Made by a program: the position numbers and the translations under genes
Shown: positions 8,859-18,688 of the stretch, piece by piece
Position numbering within the stretch: the first letter of the stretch is position 1
Layout: the number at the start of each line of letters is the position of its first letter
NCBI RefSeq assembly: GCF_026130545.1
Contig: NZ_JAMOIM010000023.1
Coordinates: 1 to 64,000 of the forward strand
DNA length: 64,000 bases
Direction of reading: 5' to 3'
Source: Lichenifustis flavocetrariae
GTDB lineage: Bacteria; Pseudomonadota; Alphaproteobacteria; Rhizobiales; Beijerinckiaceae
Notes under the pieces: model-generated
The model's database searches: none
Seen by the model: only the letters and a program-made list of their open reading frames with translations
What the model was told of the DNA's origin: nothing

Positions 8859-11800
8859 ATGCGAATCAATCGCCACTACACGAAGTCCTCGGGCGCGCCT
8901 TATGCCGGCATAGAGTTCCGTGCGACCAAATCCGAGATCAGGAATCCTGACGGATCCGTGGTATTTTCCCTCGACGGGATCGAGGTTCCGGCCGCATTCT
9001 CACAGGTTGCAGCCGACGTGCTGGCGCAGAAATATTTCCGCAAGGCGGGTGTGCCCACGCGTCTGAAGAAGGTCGAGGAAAACGACGTCCCGTCCTTCCT
9101 GTGGCGTTCGGTGCCTGACACCGAGGCTCTCGCGGTCTTGCCGGAGAGCGAGCGCGCCGGCTCAGAGACCTCGTCCAAGCAGGTGTTCGACCGGCTGGCC
9201 GGCACCTGGACCTATTGGGGATGGAAGGGCGGTTATTTCACGTCGGAGGAGGACGCCCATGCGTTCCACGATGAGCTCCGCCACATGCTGGCCCGCCAGA
9301 TGGTCGCGCCGAACTCGCCGCAATGGTTCAACACCGGTTTGCACTGGGCCTATGGCATCGATGGGCCCGGCCAAGGCCATTCCTATGTCGATTTTCGCAC
9401 CGGGAAGCTGACGAAGTCCGAGTCGGCTTATGAGCATCCGCAGCCGCATGCGTGCTTCATCCAATCCGTTGCCGATGACCTTGTGAATCCGGGCGGCATC
9501 ATGGACCTTTGGGTGCGTGAGGCGCGGCTCTTCAAATACGGTTCCGGCACCGGCACCAACTTCTCGCGCCTGCGCGGCGAGAATGAGAAGCTGTCGGGCG
9601 GCGGGCGGTCCTCGGGTCTGATGTCCTTCCTGAAGATTGGCGATCGGGCTGCCGGCGCCATCAAATCGGGCGGCACCACCCGCCGTGCGGCCAAGATGGT
9701 GGTGGTCGATGCCGATCATCCGGATATCGAGGCCTATATCGATTGGAAGGTGCGCGAAGAGCAGAAGGTCGCGGCGCTCGTCACAGGCTCCAAGATCAAC
9801 AAGAAGCACCTGAAGGCGGTGTTGCGTGCCTGCGTAAACTGCGAAGGCCCCGGAGATGACTGCACGAACCCGGAGAAGAATCCGGCGCTCAAGAAGGAAA
9901 TCAGGGCCGCACGCCTGAATGCCGTGCCGGACAACATGATCCAGCGCGTGATCCAGCTCGCGCGCATGGGCCATACGTCGATCGACCTGCCGGAATTCGA
10001 CACCGACTGGGATTCTGAGGCCTATCTCACGGTCGCGGGCCAGAACTCGAACAATTCGGTGCGGGTCACCGACGATTTTCTGCGTGCCGTCGAGACCGAC
10101 GCCGATTGGGCGTTGACGCGGCGGCTCGATGGAAAGCCTTTGAAGACCATCAAGGCCCGTGCCTTGTGGGAGAAGATCGGCTTCGCGGCCTGGGCTTCGG
10201 CCGATCCAGGCCTGCAATATCATACCACCATCAACGACTGGCATACCTGCCCGGTCTCAGGGCCGATCATCGCCTCGAATCCGTGCTCGGAATACATGTT
10301 CCTCGACGACACGGCCTGCAACCTGGCGTCGTTGAACCTGCTGCAATTCAAGGATCCCGCAACCAAGCGGATCGATACGGTGGCCTATGAGCATGCGGTC
10401 CGTCTGTGGACGGTGGTGCTCGAGATCTCCGTGCTGATGGCGCAGTTCCCCTCGGAGGAGATCGCCACGCGCTCCTACCGCTACCGGACGCTGGGGCTTG
10501 GCTACGCCAACATCGGCGGCCTCCTCATGTCTTCGGGCATCGCCTATGATTCCGACGAGGGCCGTGCCATCTGCGGCGCGCTCTCGGCCATCATGACAGG
10601 TGTGTGCTACGCGACCTCGGCCGAGATCGCGTCCGAGCTCGGGGCTTTCCCGGGTTACGCACCCAATGCCGATGCCATGCTGCGCGTGATGCGTAACCAT
10701 CGCCGTGCGGCCTATGGCGAGGCCATTGGTTACGAGCAGGTGGCTGTCATGCCCGTTCCGCTTGACGCGGCGTCCTGCCCGGACCCGATGCTGATCGAGC
10801 GCGCCCGGCTCGCTTGGGATGCCGCTGTCAGCGGCGGTAAAATGCATGGCTATCGCAATGCCCAGACGACGGTCGTGGCCCCGACGGGCACGATCGGCCT
10901 CGTGATGGATTGCGACACAACCGGCATTGAGCCGGATTTCGCGCTTGTGAAATTCAAGAAGCTCGCCGGGGGCGGCTATTTCAAGATCATCAACCGTGCG
11001 GTGCCCGAAGCACTGCGTGCGCTCGGTTATCGCGAAAACGAGATCGCCGAAATCGAGGTCTATGCGCTCGGCCACGGCAGCCTGCGTCAGGCGCCGGCCA
11101 TCAACACCTCGTCGCTGCGCGCACGAGGCTTCACCGACGAGAAGCTCGAAGGCTTGGAGAAGAGCCTTGCCAATGCCTTCGATATCAAGTTCGCCTTCAA
11201 CAAATGGGCGCTCGGCGCGGATTTCCTCGTCAACACCCTGAAGGTCCCGGCCGACAAGCTCGACGACCAGAGGTTCGAGCTCCTGCCTTTCCTCGGCTTC
11301 TCCAAGGCCGACATCGAGGCCGCCAACATCTTCTGCTGCGGAGCCATGACGCTCGAAGGCGCACCGCACCTCAAGGTGTCACATTACAAGGTGTTCGATT
11401 GCGCCAATCCCTGCGGCCGCACGGGCAAGCGCTATCTGTCCGTCGAGAGCCACATCCGCATGATGGCGGCGGCGCAGCCCTTCATCTCGGGCGCGATCTC
11501 CAAGACCATCAACATGCCGAACGATGCGACGGTCGAGGCCTGCAAGGAGGCTTATCTCCTGTCCTGGCGTTTGGGGTTGAAGGCCAATGCGCTCTACCGC
11601 GACGGTTCGAAGCTCTCTCAGCCGCTGAATTCCCAGCTGATCGAAAACGACGATGAGGTCGAGGACGCGGTCGAGACGCATCTCGCGACGCCGATGCCGG
11701 CGCGCACGGCCGAAGTCGCCGAACGGATCGTGGAGCGCATCGTCGAGCGGGTGGAGCGCCAGCGTGAGCGCGAGAAACTGCCGAACCGCCGCGCGGGTTA

Positions 11801-12590
11801 CACCCAGAAGGCGTCTGTCGGCGGTCACAAGATCTATCTGAAGACGGGCGAGTACAAGGACGGGCGGCTCGGCGAGATCTTCCTCGACATGCACAAGGAA
11901 GGCGCCGCCTTCCGGTCGCTGATGAACAATTTCGCGATCGCTATCTCACTTGGCCTGCAATATGGCGTGCCGCTTGAGGAATACGTTGAGGCCTTCACGT
12001 TCACGCGATTTGAGCCGGCCGGCCCCGTGCAGGGCAATGACGCGATCAAGAATGCGACCTCTATCCTCGACTATGTGTTCCGCGAACTTGCGGTCTCATA
12101 TCTCGACCGGACGGATCTCGCGCATGTGGCGCCGTCGGATCTCGGCTTTGACGCCATGGGGAAGGGTGAAGGCGAAGGCCGAACGGGTGGCATGGAAGTT
12201 CGGGCGAGCGACTCGGGTTTCGTCTCCAAGGGTCTTGTCCGATCCAAGGGCGACCGGCTGATGCTCGTGCGCGGCGGCGCTTCGGGTGAATCGCGTGCCG
12301 CGCAAGTGACCAAGTCGCCGGCCTTTTCGACGGAGGGCGCGACAGCCCTCAAGCAGGAGGTGAGCCGAGAGGTGGCCCGTGAGGCCGTTACGGAAGAACT
12401 CTCTGCCTTGGCCTGGAACGAGCCGCAGGGCTTCGCGGCTGCCAGGGAAGCCGTGGCTGACAAGAAGGCCGAGGCGCGAATGAAGGGCTACGTCGGCGAA
12501 TCCTGTCCAGAATGCGCGAACTTCACGCTCGTACGGAACGGCACATGTCTGAAGTGCGACACTTGCGGAGCGACGACGGGATGCAGCTGA
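8859..12590 (+). CDS. nrdJ: Adenosylcobalamin-dependent (class II) ribonucleoside-diphosphate reductase
   Basis: 1243 residues. It reduces ribonucleotides to deoxyribonucleotides using a B12 radical and works with or without oxygen. Seen: N-terminal [20 protein letters not shown]; the substrate loop [18 protein letters not shown]; the catalytic region [22 protein letters not shown] with the thiyl-radical Cys; [19 protein letters not shown]; and a C-terminal Cys-rich tail [15 protein letters not shown].. with [11 protein letters not shown], which carries the redox thiols and resembles a zinc ribbon. Length matches the long proteobacterial NrdJ type. It is monocistronic; a strong hairpin follows. 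The start ATG 8859 gives the usual MRINRHYTK beginning. Confidence 0.95.
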   Translation: MRINRHYTKSSGAPYAGIEFRATKSEIRNPDGSVVFSLDGIEVPAAFSQVAADVLAQKYFRKAGVPTRLKKVEENDVPSFLWRSVPDTEALAVLPESERAGSETSSKQVFDRLAGTWTYWGWKGGYFTSEEDAHAFHDELRHMLARQMVAPNSPQWFNTGLHWAYGIDGPGQGHSYVDFRTGKLTKSESAYEHPQPHACFIQSVADDLVNPGGIMDLWVREARLFKYGSGTGTNFSRLRGENEKLSGGGRSSGLMSFLKIGDRAAGAIKSGGTTRRAAKMVVVDADHPDIEAYIDWKVREEQKVAALVTGSKINKKHLKAVLRACVNCEGPGDDCTNPEKNPALKKEIRAARLNAVPDNMIQRVIQLARMGHTSIDLPEFDTDWDSEAYLTVAGQNSNNSVRVTDDFLRAVETDADWALTRRLDGKPLKTIKARALWEKIGFAAWASADPGLQYHTTINDWHTCPVSGPIIASNPCSEYMFLDDTACNLASLNLLQFKDPATKRIDTVAYEHAVRLWTVVLEISVLMAQFPSEEIATRSYRYRTLGLGYANIGGLLMSSGIAYDSDEGRAICGALSAIMTGVCYATSAEIASELGAFPGYAPNADAMLRVMRNHRRAAYGEAIGYEQVAVMPVPLDAASCPDPMLIERARLAWDAAVSGGKMHGYRNAQTTVVAPTGTIGLVMDCDTTGIEPDFALVKFKKLAGGGYFKIINRAVPEALRALGYRENEIAEIEVYALGHGSLRQAPAINTSSLRARGFTDEKLEGLEKSLANAFDIKFAFNKWALGADFLVNTLKVPADKLDDQRFELLPFLGFSKADIEAANIFCCGAMTLEGAPHLKVSHYKVFDCANPCGRTGKRYLSVESHIRMMAAAQPFISGAISKTINMPNDATVEACKEAYLLSWRLGLKANALYRDGSKLSQPLNSQLIENDDEVEDAVETHLATPMPARTAEVAERIVERIVERVERQREREKLPNRRAGYTQKASVGGHKIYLKTGEYKDGRLGEIFLDMHKEGAAFRSLMNNFAIAISLGLQYGVPLEEYVEAFTFTRFEPAGPVQGNDAIKNATSILDYVFRELAVSYLDRTDLAHVAPSDLGFDAMGKGEGEGRTGGMEVRASDSGFVSKGLVRSKGDRLMLVRGGASGESRAAQVTKSPAFSTEGATALKQEVSREVAREAVTEELSALAWNEPQGFAAAREAVADKKAEARMKGYVGESCPECANFTLVRNGTCLKCDTCGATTGCS

Positions 12591-12610
12591 GGTAGAATTG
12601 TGTTTCGAGA

Positions 12611-12651
12611 CCGCAGAGACGATTTCAGATGAAAAGAAATCGTCTCTGCGG
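12611..12651 (+). terminator. Perfect 16-bp hairpin after nrdJ
   Basis: The arm 12611-12626 (CCGCAGAGACGATTTC) is exactly complementary to 12636-12651, with a 9-base loop. It starts 20 bases after the nrdJ stop. There is no U-tract, so it is either a non-canonical terminator or an mRNA 3'-end stabiliser. Confidence 0.7.
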
Positions 12652-13217
12652 AGGCAGGACGACTTCTAGAGCTGGTAAAAGCTTCACAGGAGCGATGCTT
12701 GGACGTCGTCTCCGTTTCTACTGGCTTCAGCAAAATGGCTGGCAACATAAGGGTAAGCTTACGCTGAAGGGAAATTACCCAGGGGCCATTTGAGCAGGGT
12801 CAGGCGCTGACGGTCTGGAGAATGATCTCGAAGGCGTTGTTGACGGGCCGGAGGCGCTTGGTGTCCACCACGGTACGGACATCGGCCTCTCCCTGAGCTG
12901 CCGACATGGCGCGATAGCCGTTGGTGACCTTGCGCTGGGTGACCGACGGTCTGAGTGCGCGTTCACAGCCATTGTTGAGGCGTAGACAATGCCCGGCCAT
13001 TTAGCAAAGGTGAGAAGCTGGTCGCGCGCTCGTCTGAACCTGTTCTGGAGGTTTCGCGCGAGATCGCAAGATGTCTGGGTCGCGAGCGTTGCGATGCGGG
13101 CTGCCACGGCAAACGCACCTTGAAGCCACAGCTTGAGCCGCATCGGCAGGAGATCCTCGCCCGCTTGATGACATCGCGCGCCAGATGCGCGAGGCAGGTC
13201 TGCTGGGCTCCCGCATG

Positions 13218-13274
13218 CCCTCCAGTCGCCACTCCACCCTGCTGCGCAGGATGGAGCCTCTCGCTCCTTCCGCC
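13218..13274 (-). repeat. Diverged copy of the palindromic element inside the IS66 transposase
   Basis: In the transposase frame it adds GRSERLHPAQQGGVATGG between SDRYSAQQG and the QQTCLAHLARD block, which are normally almost contiguous. The pattern G-x-x-x-R-L-x-x-A-x-x-x-G-V-A-x-G-G matches the intact copies, and GGAGC..GGCTCC still forms a short stem. Confidence 0.6.
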
Positions 13275-13540
13275 CTGTTGGGCGGAATAGCGGTCTGACA
13301 GCCAGACCGCCGGTCGGTGTCGATCCATCATGTCCCGGATCACCACGGCGCCGCGCGTCAGAGACGCCTGATGAACCACGGCGTCGTTGCAGCGGAAGAC
13401 CCAATGAAACGAATTGCTGCCCTCGATGCGGACCCCGGCCTCGTCCGAGGCGATCACGTCGGCTTGGCGCAGGACCGCGACAGCATCGTCGCGCTTGGCC
13501 GCGAACGTCCGCTGCGCGGCGGAGCATGTTCATCAGCCCC

Positions 13541-13597
13541 TCTCCGCCTGCTACTCCACTCAGCTTCGCCGAGCGGAGCCTCTTGCAGGCTCCGCCC
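13541..13597 (-). repeat. Palindromic element inside the IS66 transposase
   Basis: 57 bases inserted between SQG and LMNMLRR, adding about 19 codons in frame (GACKRLRSAKLSGVAGGE). The core hairpin is GCGGAGCC (13573-13580) and GGCTCCGC (13588-13595) with a 7-base loop. Near-identical sequence recurs at 14854-14909 and a relative at 58966-59020. Confidence 0.8.
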
Positions 13598-14146
13598 TGG
13601 CTGACCGTCCGGGCGAAGAGATGCTCAAGGGCGCCTTGCAGACGCTCATAGGACAGCGCCTGGAACGTCTTGAAATAGGTTTCTACCGTGTGGAGGCGTG
13701 GGCCGAACGGTGTCCCCTTCGCCGCCGAGGGCATCGGCGCCTCGACCGTCGCACCGCACGACGGACAGCGCACGGCCAGGCGTCGATGGCGCTCGACGAA
13801 GGGCTTGATCGCAGGCAGCTCAACCTTATCGTGCTCGCTGACCACCTCTGCAGCCAAATCGCTGGGCAGAGCCATGCGGCAACACGGGCATTCCTGGGGA
13901 TGAGGATTGACGATCCGATCGACATCCTCGCTCAAACGGCGCGAATGCCCCTCGTGGCCCGGCTTGGCCCAGCCAGGTTTGGCCCTCTCACCGCGCTCTT
14001 TTCGATCGGTCGAGGGGCGGCTTGGCCGACGTCTGCGACGTCTTCGTCGGGCGTTGCAGCCGCAACACCAGCTCGATCAGCTCGTCTTTGCTTAATCGCT
14101 CAAGATCGGGCCCATTCGCCAAAGGAATCAACGATTTCCTCCCGTG

Positions 14147-14290
14147 ACAAAGGGGGTGGGTAATCACGCAGGCTTGATCGGGAAGATCAACGCGCAGACG
14201 TTGCCACTGATCGTTGACTGGCTTGCGCGGCACCATATCCCATTCGATGAGATCCACGTCGGCAAACCCTGTGCGGGCACGAGGGATTTT
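14147..14290 (+). pseudogene. Fragment of a HAD/capsule-biosynthesis-type protein gene
   Basis: The plus strand reads NHAGLIGKINAQTLPLIVDW then LARHHIPFDEIHVGKPCAG. This resembles a conserved block (G-N-V-G-x-I-N-x-x-T-L-P-x-I-x-D-W-L, P-F-D-E-I-x-V-G-K-P) in HAD-like proteins found with capsule or nucleotide-sugar genes. Both ends are missing: the IS66 remnant abuts one side and the next transposase remnant the other. It probably marks the gene into which these elements inserted. Family assignment is from memory and tentative. Confidence 0.45.
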
Positions 14291-14355
14291 GCGTCGATGA
14301 TCGGGCGGTGCGGCCATCTATACCGGCCCCGGATAGTGAGACACCGATCTTGATC

Positions 14356-15015
14356 CTATGCGGCAATAGCCGCGGGTGAAAGGAGGTCGCGTCGAACGGC
14401 GGCGGGGGTTCGATGCCCGAGCCGTCCGATCATCCACATGGTGTTGTAGGTGTCCTTGAAGGCGAGTAGCGCCCGGCGCAACTGCTCGACGGTGTCGAAG
14501 CTCTGCACCCAAAGGAGGTTTTCCTTGAGGGTGCGGATGAAGCGTTCGGCGCAGCCGTTGCCTCGGGAGCCCGCACGAAGGCGGGTGAGCTTTCGGCGCC
14601 CAAGAAGGCAATCTCCTCCTGAAAGGCACGTGCCATGTACTGGCTGCCGTGGTCATGCCGGACCGACAGACCGCGGGCAACGTCCTTGGCGAAGCCACCG
14701 AAGTGCTGGCGCGCCCTGGCGGATCGGTTCCAGCGCCTCGAAACGGGTCCCGTGGTGAGCGGCGTGCATACCGACGCATTCGGCATTGTGGTGATCGACG
14801 GCAATGAAGACCGCCACCTGTCCTCACGGGTCCAGGCCGTCGTCATGTCCGTCCCTCCGCCTGCAACTCCACACAGCTTCGCTGCGCGGAGCCTCTTGCA
14901 GGCTCCGCCCACATCGTGTCGATCGTCGTGGGGATGATGGTGCCGTCGTGATTACGCGGTCCTCGCTGTGATCCAATGCGCGAGGGTGCCAAAAGGCCAT
15001 GCTCGCGCATCAGCC
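14356..15015 (-). pseudogene. rve/integrase-type transposase (IS3-like orfB), 5'-truncated and frameshifted
   Basis: Minus strand, in order: VLRLMREHGLLAPSRIGSQR, TIIPTTIDTMW, TDMTTAWTRED, FGGFAKDVARGLSVRHDHGSQYM (second catalytic Asp), FLGAESSPAFVRAPE, and in another frame CAERFIRTLKENLLWVQSF (catalytic Glu) ending LSPAAIAA at 14356. At least three frame changes are needed. A palindromic element splits TMW from TDM. The N-terminal helix-turn-helix part is absent: the sequence is joined at about 15010 to the 5' half of an IS630 transposase. Confidence 0.75.
14854..14909 (-). repeat. Palindromic element inside the rve-type transposase
   Basis: About 56 bases inserted between the codons for TMW and TDMTT. 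The hairpin GCGGAGCC (14886-14893) / GGCTCCGC (14901-14908) has the same 7-base loop TCTTGCA as the copy at 13541. One frame reads GGACKRLRAAKLCGVAGG, in frame with the downstream part of the gene. Confidence 0.8.
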
Positions 15016-15492
15016 GCAGCACGTGGTGACGTGCCTGGCCTCGAAGTCCGGATCCTTGGACAGTTTGAAGTGGCGCACGAGGTGCGGCTTCAAGCCATGG
15101 TCGCGCCAGATCTTCTGCACCGAACCCGGTGCGATGCCGACCGCCTTGGCCATCATGCGAGTACTCCAAGGCGTCGCCTCGGTCGGCCGCTCCGTCGTGG
15201 TCTTGCTCACAACCTTGCGGATAACCTCAGGAGGCAGTCGCCCGGGAGGCCGGGTCTTGTCGCGCAACAGACCGTCGAAACCGGCTTCGGCAAAGCGCGC
15301 CTGCCAGCGCCACACCGTCGGCTTCGATTGCCCGGTCTGCCGCATGATCTCCATCGTGCCCAGGCCGTCGCCGGTCAGAAGAACGATGTGTGCTCGGGCC
15401 GCATGCTTTTGTGGCGTGTTCCGGTCCGCCACCAACTCGCTCAGCCGCGCCCGATCCTCGGGCAATACTGAGACCTCAACACCGCGTCGCAT
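15010..15492 (-). pseudogene. IS630-family transposase, 5' half only
   Basis: 160 codons with the IS630 N-terminal helix-turn-helix region: LVADRNTPQKHAARAHIVLL, GTMEIMRQTGQSKPTVWRWQ, FAEAGFDGLLRDKTRPPG, then WSTRMMAKAVGIAPGSVQKI and HGLKPHLVRHFKLSKDPDFE. The catalytic DDE half that should follow is absent because the frame runs into the rve-type remnant and stops at 15010. It is a partial, inactive copy. Confidence 0.8.
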
Positions 15493-15638
15493 GACCCCAG
15501 CATGCCACCTCCGCAGCAGTGTGGGAATCCTCCAACCCGGTCAGAACACTAGGCACGGTTCCGCCTTTAAAACACGCACACCCACCCGCGCCATGCCGGC
15601 CCGTCGCTTCATTGAAATGTAGGGATTTCAACATGCAA

Positions 15639-15667
15639 GGGGCCACCCTTCCACGAAGGATGACCCC
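15639..15667 (-). terminator. Possible terminator of the 15.7-18.7 kb ABC operon
   Basis: GGGGCCACCCTT (15639-15650) pairs with AAGGATGACCCC (15656-15667) with two mismatches and a 5-base loop. It lies about 45 bases beyond the last gene of the minus-strand operon. No clear U-tract. Confidence 0.4.
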
Positions 15668-15710
15668 TCAATAGTTCTTCAACAAGTCATGGATTGTTAC
15701 TGTAGAAACA

Positions 15711-16538
15711 CTACTTGATGAGTCGCGGCGCGCCGGTGGTCGCTGCAGACTCGCTGAGACCGTATTTGGCCAGCAACTTGCCGATCGTACCGTCCTTGTG
15801 CAGCTGCTCGATATCCTCGTCGAACGCCTTGCCCATCGCGGTATTGTCCTTTGTCATCGGAAAGGTGCCTTGGCCGGCCTCCTGGCTCGCCGCTACCCGC
15901 GGATCTGGCTTGATCCCGACGATCTTGATCCCCGGCAACTGGCCCTGCTGCTGCGCCACCACACCGATCGACTCACCGTCGACGCCAAGGTCCACGCGAC
16001 CTGCCATCAGGTCCTGCTGCATCGCGACGGATGTCTGGTAGAGCTTCACCTTGTCGCCGAACACCTTCTTCATGTCGGCATTCCAAAGGTTACCGGATGT
16101 GCTGCCGATGACCTTGCCTTCCATCTGGCCGATCGAGTCGTAGCCTTGCTTCGAATAGACAGCCATCTGGTCGACGTAGAGCGGTGCCGTCAGATAGACG
16201 ACGCGGGCGCGCTCGGCGGTGCGGTACCAGTCGCCAGTCGTGGTGTCGGCTTTCTTGCTCAGCACATACTGGATGCCGGAGCCACCGTCCGCGACGACCG
16301 GTTTGACCTTGAGGCACTCGAGCTTGGCGATCTCGGCCATGATATCGCCGTCGATCCCCACGAGCACGCCGTCCGCGTTGATGAGCGAATAGGGTGCGTA
16401 GGTCGAAGCACCGACCGTGATGAAGCCAGCCTCGACTGTCGTGAATGTGTGTTTGGGGGTGCAACTCTGGGCCTGGGCTGTCGCGGAAAGCGCCGCCAGG
16501 AACAGGGCCGCGGTCATGGTGCTGCGGACGGACATCAT
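15711..16538 (-). CDS. Polar amino-acid-type ABC transporter, periplasmic substrate-binding protein
   Basis: 275 residues of the SBP_bac_3 family. Signal peptide MTAALFLAALSATAQAQ, then the first lobe FITVGASTYAPYSLINADGVLVGIDGDIMAEIAKLE, hinge DTTTGDWYRTAERARVVYLTAP, GKVIGSTSGNLWNADMKK, and the C-terminal DEDIEQLHKDGTIGKLLAKYG. It captures a small amine or amino acid in the periplasm and delivers it to the two permeases encoded downstream of the ATPase. It is the last gene of a four-gene operon (ATPase, permease, permease, binding protein). Given the demethylase genes next door, an N-methylated amino acid is a reasonable guess for the ligand. Confidence 0.88.
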   Translation of the reverse strand: MMSVRSTMTAALFLAALSATAQAQSCTPKHTFTTVEAGFITVGASTYAPYSLINADGVLVGIDGDIMAEIAKLECLKVKPVVADGGSGIQYVLSKKADTTTGDWYRTAERARVVYLTAPLYVDQMAVYSKQGYDSIGQMEGKVIGSTSGNLWNADMKKVFGDKVKLYQTSVAMQQDLMAGRVDLGVDGESIGVVAQQQGQLPGIKIVGIKPDPRVAASQEAGQGTFPMTKDNTAMGKAFDEDIEQLHKDGTIGKLLAKYGLSESAATTGAPRLIK

Positions 16539-16560
16539 CTTTTTCCTTTAAGGTGAGGGT

Positions 16561-17238
16561 TCAACGGACCGCATAGGCCCCGGCGCGATGCTCGACGTAG
16601 GAAACGAGAAACGAGGCGGGCATGCAGATAGCGACATAGAACAGCCCCGCGGTCGCCAGCGCGGGAAAGTAGAAAAACGTGTTGGTGCCGATCTCGTAGG
16701 CTCGGCTGATGAGCTCGGGCAGCGCGATGGTGAAGCAGAGCGACGAGGCCTGGAACACCAGGATCGAAAAGCCGAGCAGCGCCGGGACGGCGACGCGGAG
16801 ACCCTGGGGCAGGATCACGTAACGGAGGCCGTCCATGCGCGAGAGGCCGAGGGCGCTCACGGCCTCCTTATGGCCGCCCGGCACCGAGTCGAGACCGGCG
16901 CGAATGATCTCGCTTGTGTAGGCACCCGTGGACCAGCCGAGCGCGATGGTCGCGGACACGAACGAGGTGAGCGGCAGGCCCGCGGACGGAAGCCCGAAAT
17001 AGATGAACTGGAGCAACACGAGGGCCGGCGCGCCGCGTCCGATCTCGACGACGGCGAGGCAGATCCCGCGCAAAAGCATCGCTTTCGTTTGGACACCGAG
17101 CGCCAGCGCGAGCCCGAGCGGCAGGCCGACGGCCAGCGACGCGATCGTCACCTCGATGCTGAGGACGAACCCCGACCAGAGATCGGGCAGCCAGGACGTG
17201 AAATCGTCCCAGGTGGCGCCCTGCAACAACGCGTTCAT
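16561..17238 (-). CDS. Polar amino-acid ABC transporter permease
   Basis: 225 residues, HisM/GlnP type, inner membrane. Hydrophobic helices VLSIEVTIASLAVGLPLGLALAL, FVSATIALGWSTGAY and ALATAGLFYVAICMPASFLV; the EAA loop is HKEAVSALGLSRMDGLRYVILPQ. The start ATG 17238 overlaps the stop of the previous permease as ATGA, indicating translational coupling. It forms a heterodimer with the product of 17235-17876. Confidence 0.88.
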   Translation of the reverse strand: MNALLQGATWDDFTSWLPDLWSGFVLSIEVTIASLAVGLPLGLALALGVQTKAMLLRGICLAVVEIGRGAPALVLLQFIYFGLPSAGLPLTSFVSATIALGWSTGAYTSEIIRAGLDSVPGGHKEAVSALGLSRMDGLRYVILPQGLRVAVPALLGFSILVFQASSLCFTIALPELISRAYEIGTNTFFYFPALATAGLFYVAICMPASFLVSYVEHRAGAYAVR

Positions 17239-17876
17239 CGGGCCACCTTGGCGCGAAGGTAGAGATCGGCGCGCCGGGACAGCCAGGCGATCGGTAGGCT
17301 GAGGAGGATGTAGATCAGCCCGACCATGCCGAAGACCTTGAGGCCCTGGAACGTCTCCTGGGTGAGGCGTGCCCCCTGGTAGGCAAGTTCGGGCACGCCG
17401 ATCGTCGAGGCGATAGCAGTGTCCTTCATCAACCCGATCGCGTAGGTGGCCGACGATGGCAGTGCGACCCGGAACATTTGCGGCGCGATGACATCGCGGA
17501 ACGTGTGGGCGCCCCCCAGATTGAGCGCCTGGGCAGCCTCCCATTGGCCGTGGTGGATCGAGATCAGGCCTCCGCGGTAGATCTCCGCCATGTTGGTGGC
17601 AGCGATGAGACCGAGCCCGATCAGGGCCGCGGTCAGCGGGCTCATGCTGAAGGCGCCGGTGCCGACACCGAAGAAAATTATAAAGAGCCACACCAGCGGC
17701 GGCACCGCCCGAATCAGGCTGATGAACGCGATCGACACGAGGCGGACCGGAAGGCTGCGGGCATTGCGCCCCAGCATGATGGGATAGCCGAGAATGCAGC
17801 CGATCAGCAGCGACACCGCCGTGATCAGGATCGTCCAGGGCAATCCGCGCAGGATGAGGCCGAGCTGATACAACAT
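17235..17876 (-). CDS. Polar amino-acid ABC transporter permease
   Basis: 213 residues, second inner-membrane subunit. Helices LRGLPWTILITAVSLLIGCILGYPI, RAVPPLVWLFIIFFGVGTG and GLIYILLSLPIAW; EAA loop QWEAAQALNLGGAHTFRDVIAPQ. ATGA overlaps occur on both sides (with the ATPase stop at 17876 and the next permease start at 17238), so the three genes are translated as a coupled set. Confidence 0.88.
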   Translation of the reverse strand: MLYQLGLILRGLPWTILITAVSLLIGCILGYPIMLGRNARSLPVRLVSIAFISLIRAVPPLVWLFIIFFGVGTGAFSMSPLTAALIGLGLIAATNMAEIYRGGLISIHHGQWEAAQALNLGGAHTFRDVIAPQMFRVALPSSATYAIGLMKDTAIASTIGVPELAYQGARLTQETFQGLKVFGMVGLIYILLSLPIAWLSRRADLYLRAKVAR

Positions 17877-18688
17877 CAGCGTTCGTTCACGGCGCGCAGG
17901 AACTGTCTGGCCCGCGCCGATTGGGGATTTCGGATGACCTCGCGGCTCGGGCCGTATTCGAGAATGCAACCGTCGGCCATGATGGCGACGTGATCCGAAA
18001 CATTCTCGGCGAAGCTCATCTCGTGGGTCACCACGATCATGGTCATGCCGCTCGTCGCGAGTTCGCGCATGACGGACAGGACTTCGAGGCCAAGTTCGGG
18101 ATCGAGCGCAGAAGTCGGTTCGTCGAACAGCATCACCTTGGGATCGAGCGCTAGCGCGCGGGCGATGGCGATGCGCTGTTGCTGTCCGCCCGAACAGCGG
18201 CTCGGGTACTGCGCGGCCTTGTCGGCGAGACCCACCCGCGTCAGCAACTGCATGGCGATCAGCTCGGCTTCGGCTGATGTTCGGCCGAGGACACGCTCCT
18301 GCGCGAGCGTGATATTGCGCAGCACCGTCAGGTGGGGGAACAGGTTGAACGATTGAAACACCATGCCGAGCTTGCTGCGCAATGCGCGGAGATCCCGCCG
18401 CGACACCGGCGTTTCCCCTTCGATCGTCACGTCTCCGACCGTTACAATGCCCTTGTTGGGCGGCTCGATGTAATTGATGCAACGGAGCAATGTGCTCTTG
18501 CCCGAGCCGCTCGGACCGATGATCGCCAAGACGCCGCCGGAGTGAACCGAAAGGTTTACGTCACGCAGCACCGTATGAGCGCCGTAACTCTTGGTGATCT
18601 GTTCGAGCTTGACGTAGGGCTTGTTCGTCAGAGCCAAGGGCGCTTCTTTTCCGACGTGCTGTCCGACGACCCTGAGCTGTTGAGGCAT
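17876..18688 (-). CDS. Polar amino-acid ABC transporter ATPase
   Basis: 270 residues, GlnQ/HisP type. Walker [11 protein letters not shown]-loop [17 protein letters not shown], signature CSGGQQQR (the usual LSGGQQQR with Cys in place of Leu), Walker [13 protein letters not shown] and switch His VTHEMSF. It powers uptake by the two permeases. The first ATG is 18688, but the first ~20 residues are not family-like; a later start near [11 protein letters not shown] is possible. First gene of the operon. Confidence 0.9.
   Translation of the reverse strand: MPQQLRVVGQHVGKEAPLALTNKPYVKLEQITKSYGAHTVLRDVNLSVHSGGVLAIIGPSGSGKSTLLRCINYIEPPNKGIVTVGDVTIEGETPVSRRDLRALRSKLGMVFQSFNLFPHLTVLRNITLAQERVLGRTSAEAELIAMQLLTRVGLADKAAQYPSRCSGGQQQRIAIARALALDPKVMLFDEPTSALDPELGLEVLSVMRELATSGMTMIVVTHEMSFAENVSDHVAIMADGCILEYGPSREVIRNPQSARARQFLRAVNER

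Larger units (their letters stand above)
12800..14140 (-). pseudogene. IS66-family transposase (TnpC), multiply frameshifted
   Basis: Read on the minus strand the family order is intact but the frame changes several times. ERLSKDELIELVLRLQ (about 14100-14040); shift near 13995; SEDVDRIVNPHPQECPCC with the zinc motif and SCGATVEAP; LFARTVSQG; shift near 13520; VIASDEAGVRIEG with the first catalytic Asp, WLSDRYSAQQG, QTCLAHLARD; shift near 13130-13000; finally NNGCERALRPSVTQRKVTNGYRA ending at 12800. At least three frameshifts make it inactive. Two copies of a short palindromic element interrupt it (13541-13597 and a diverged one at 13218-13274). Accessory tnpA/tnpB genes are not present, so only part of the element remains. 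Confidence 0.8.
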
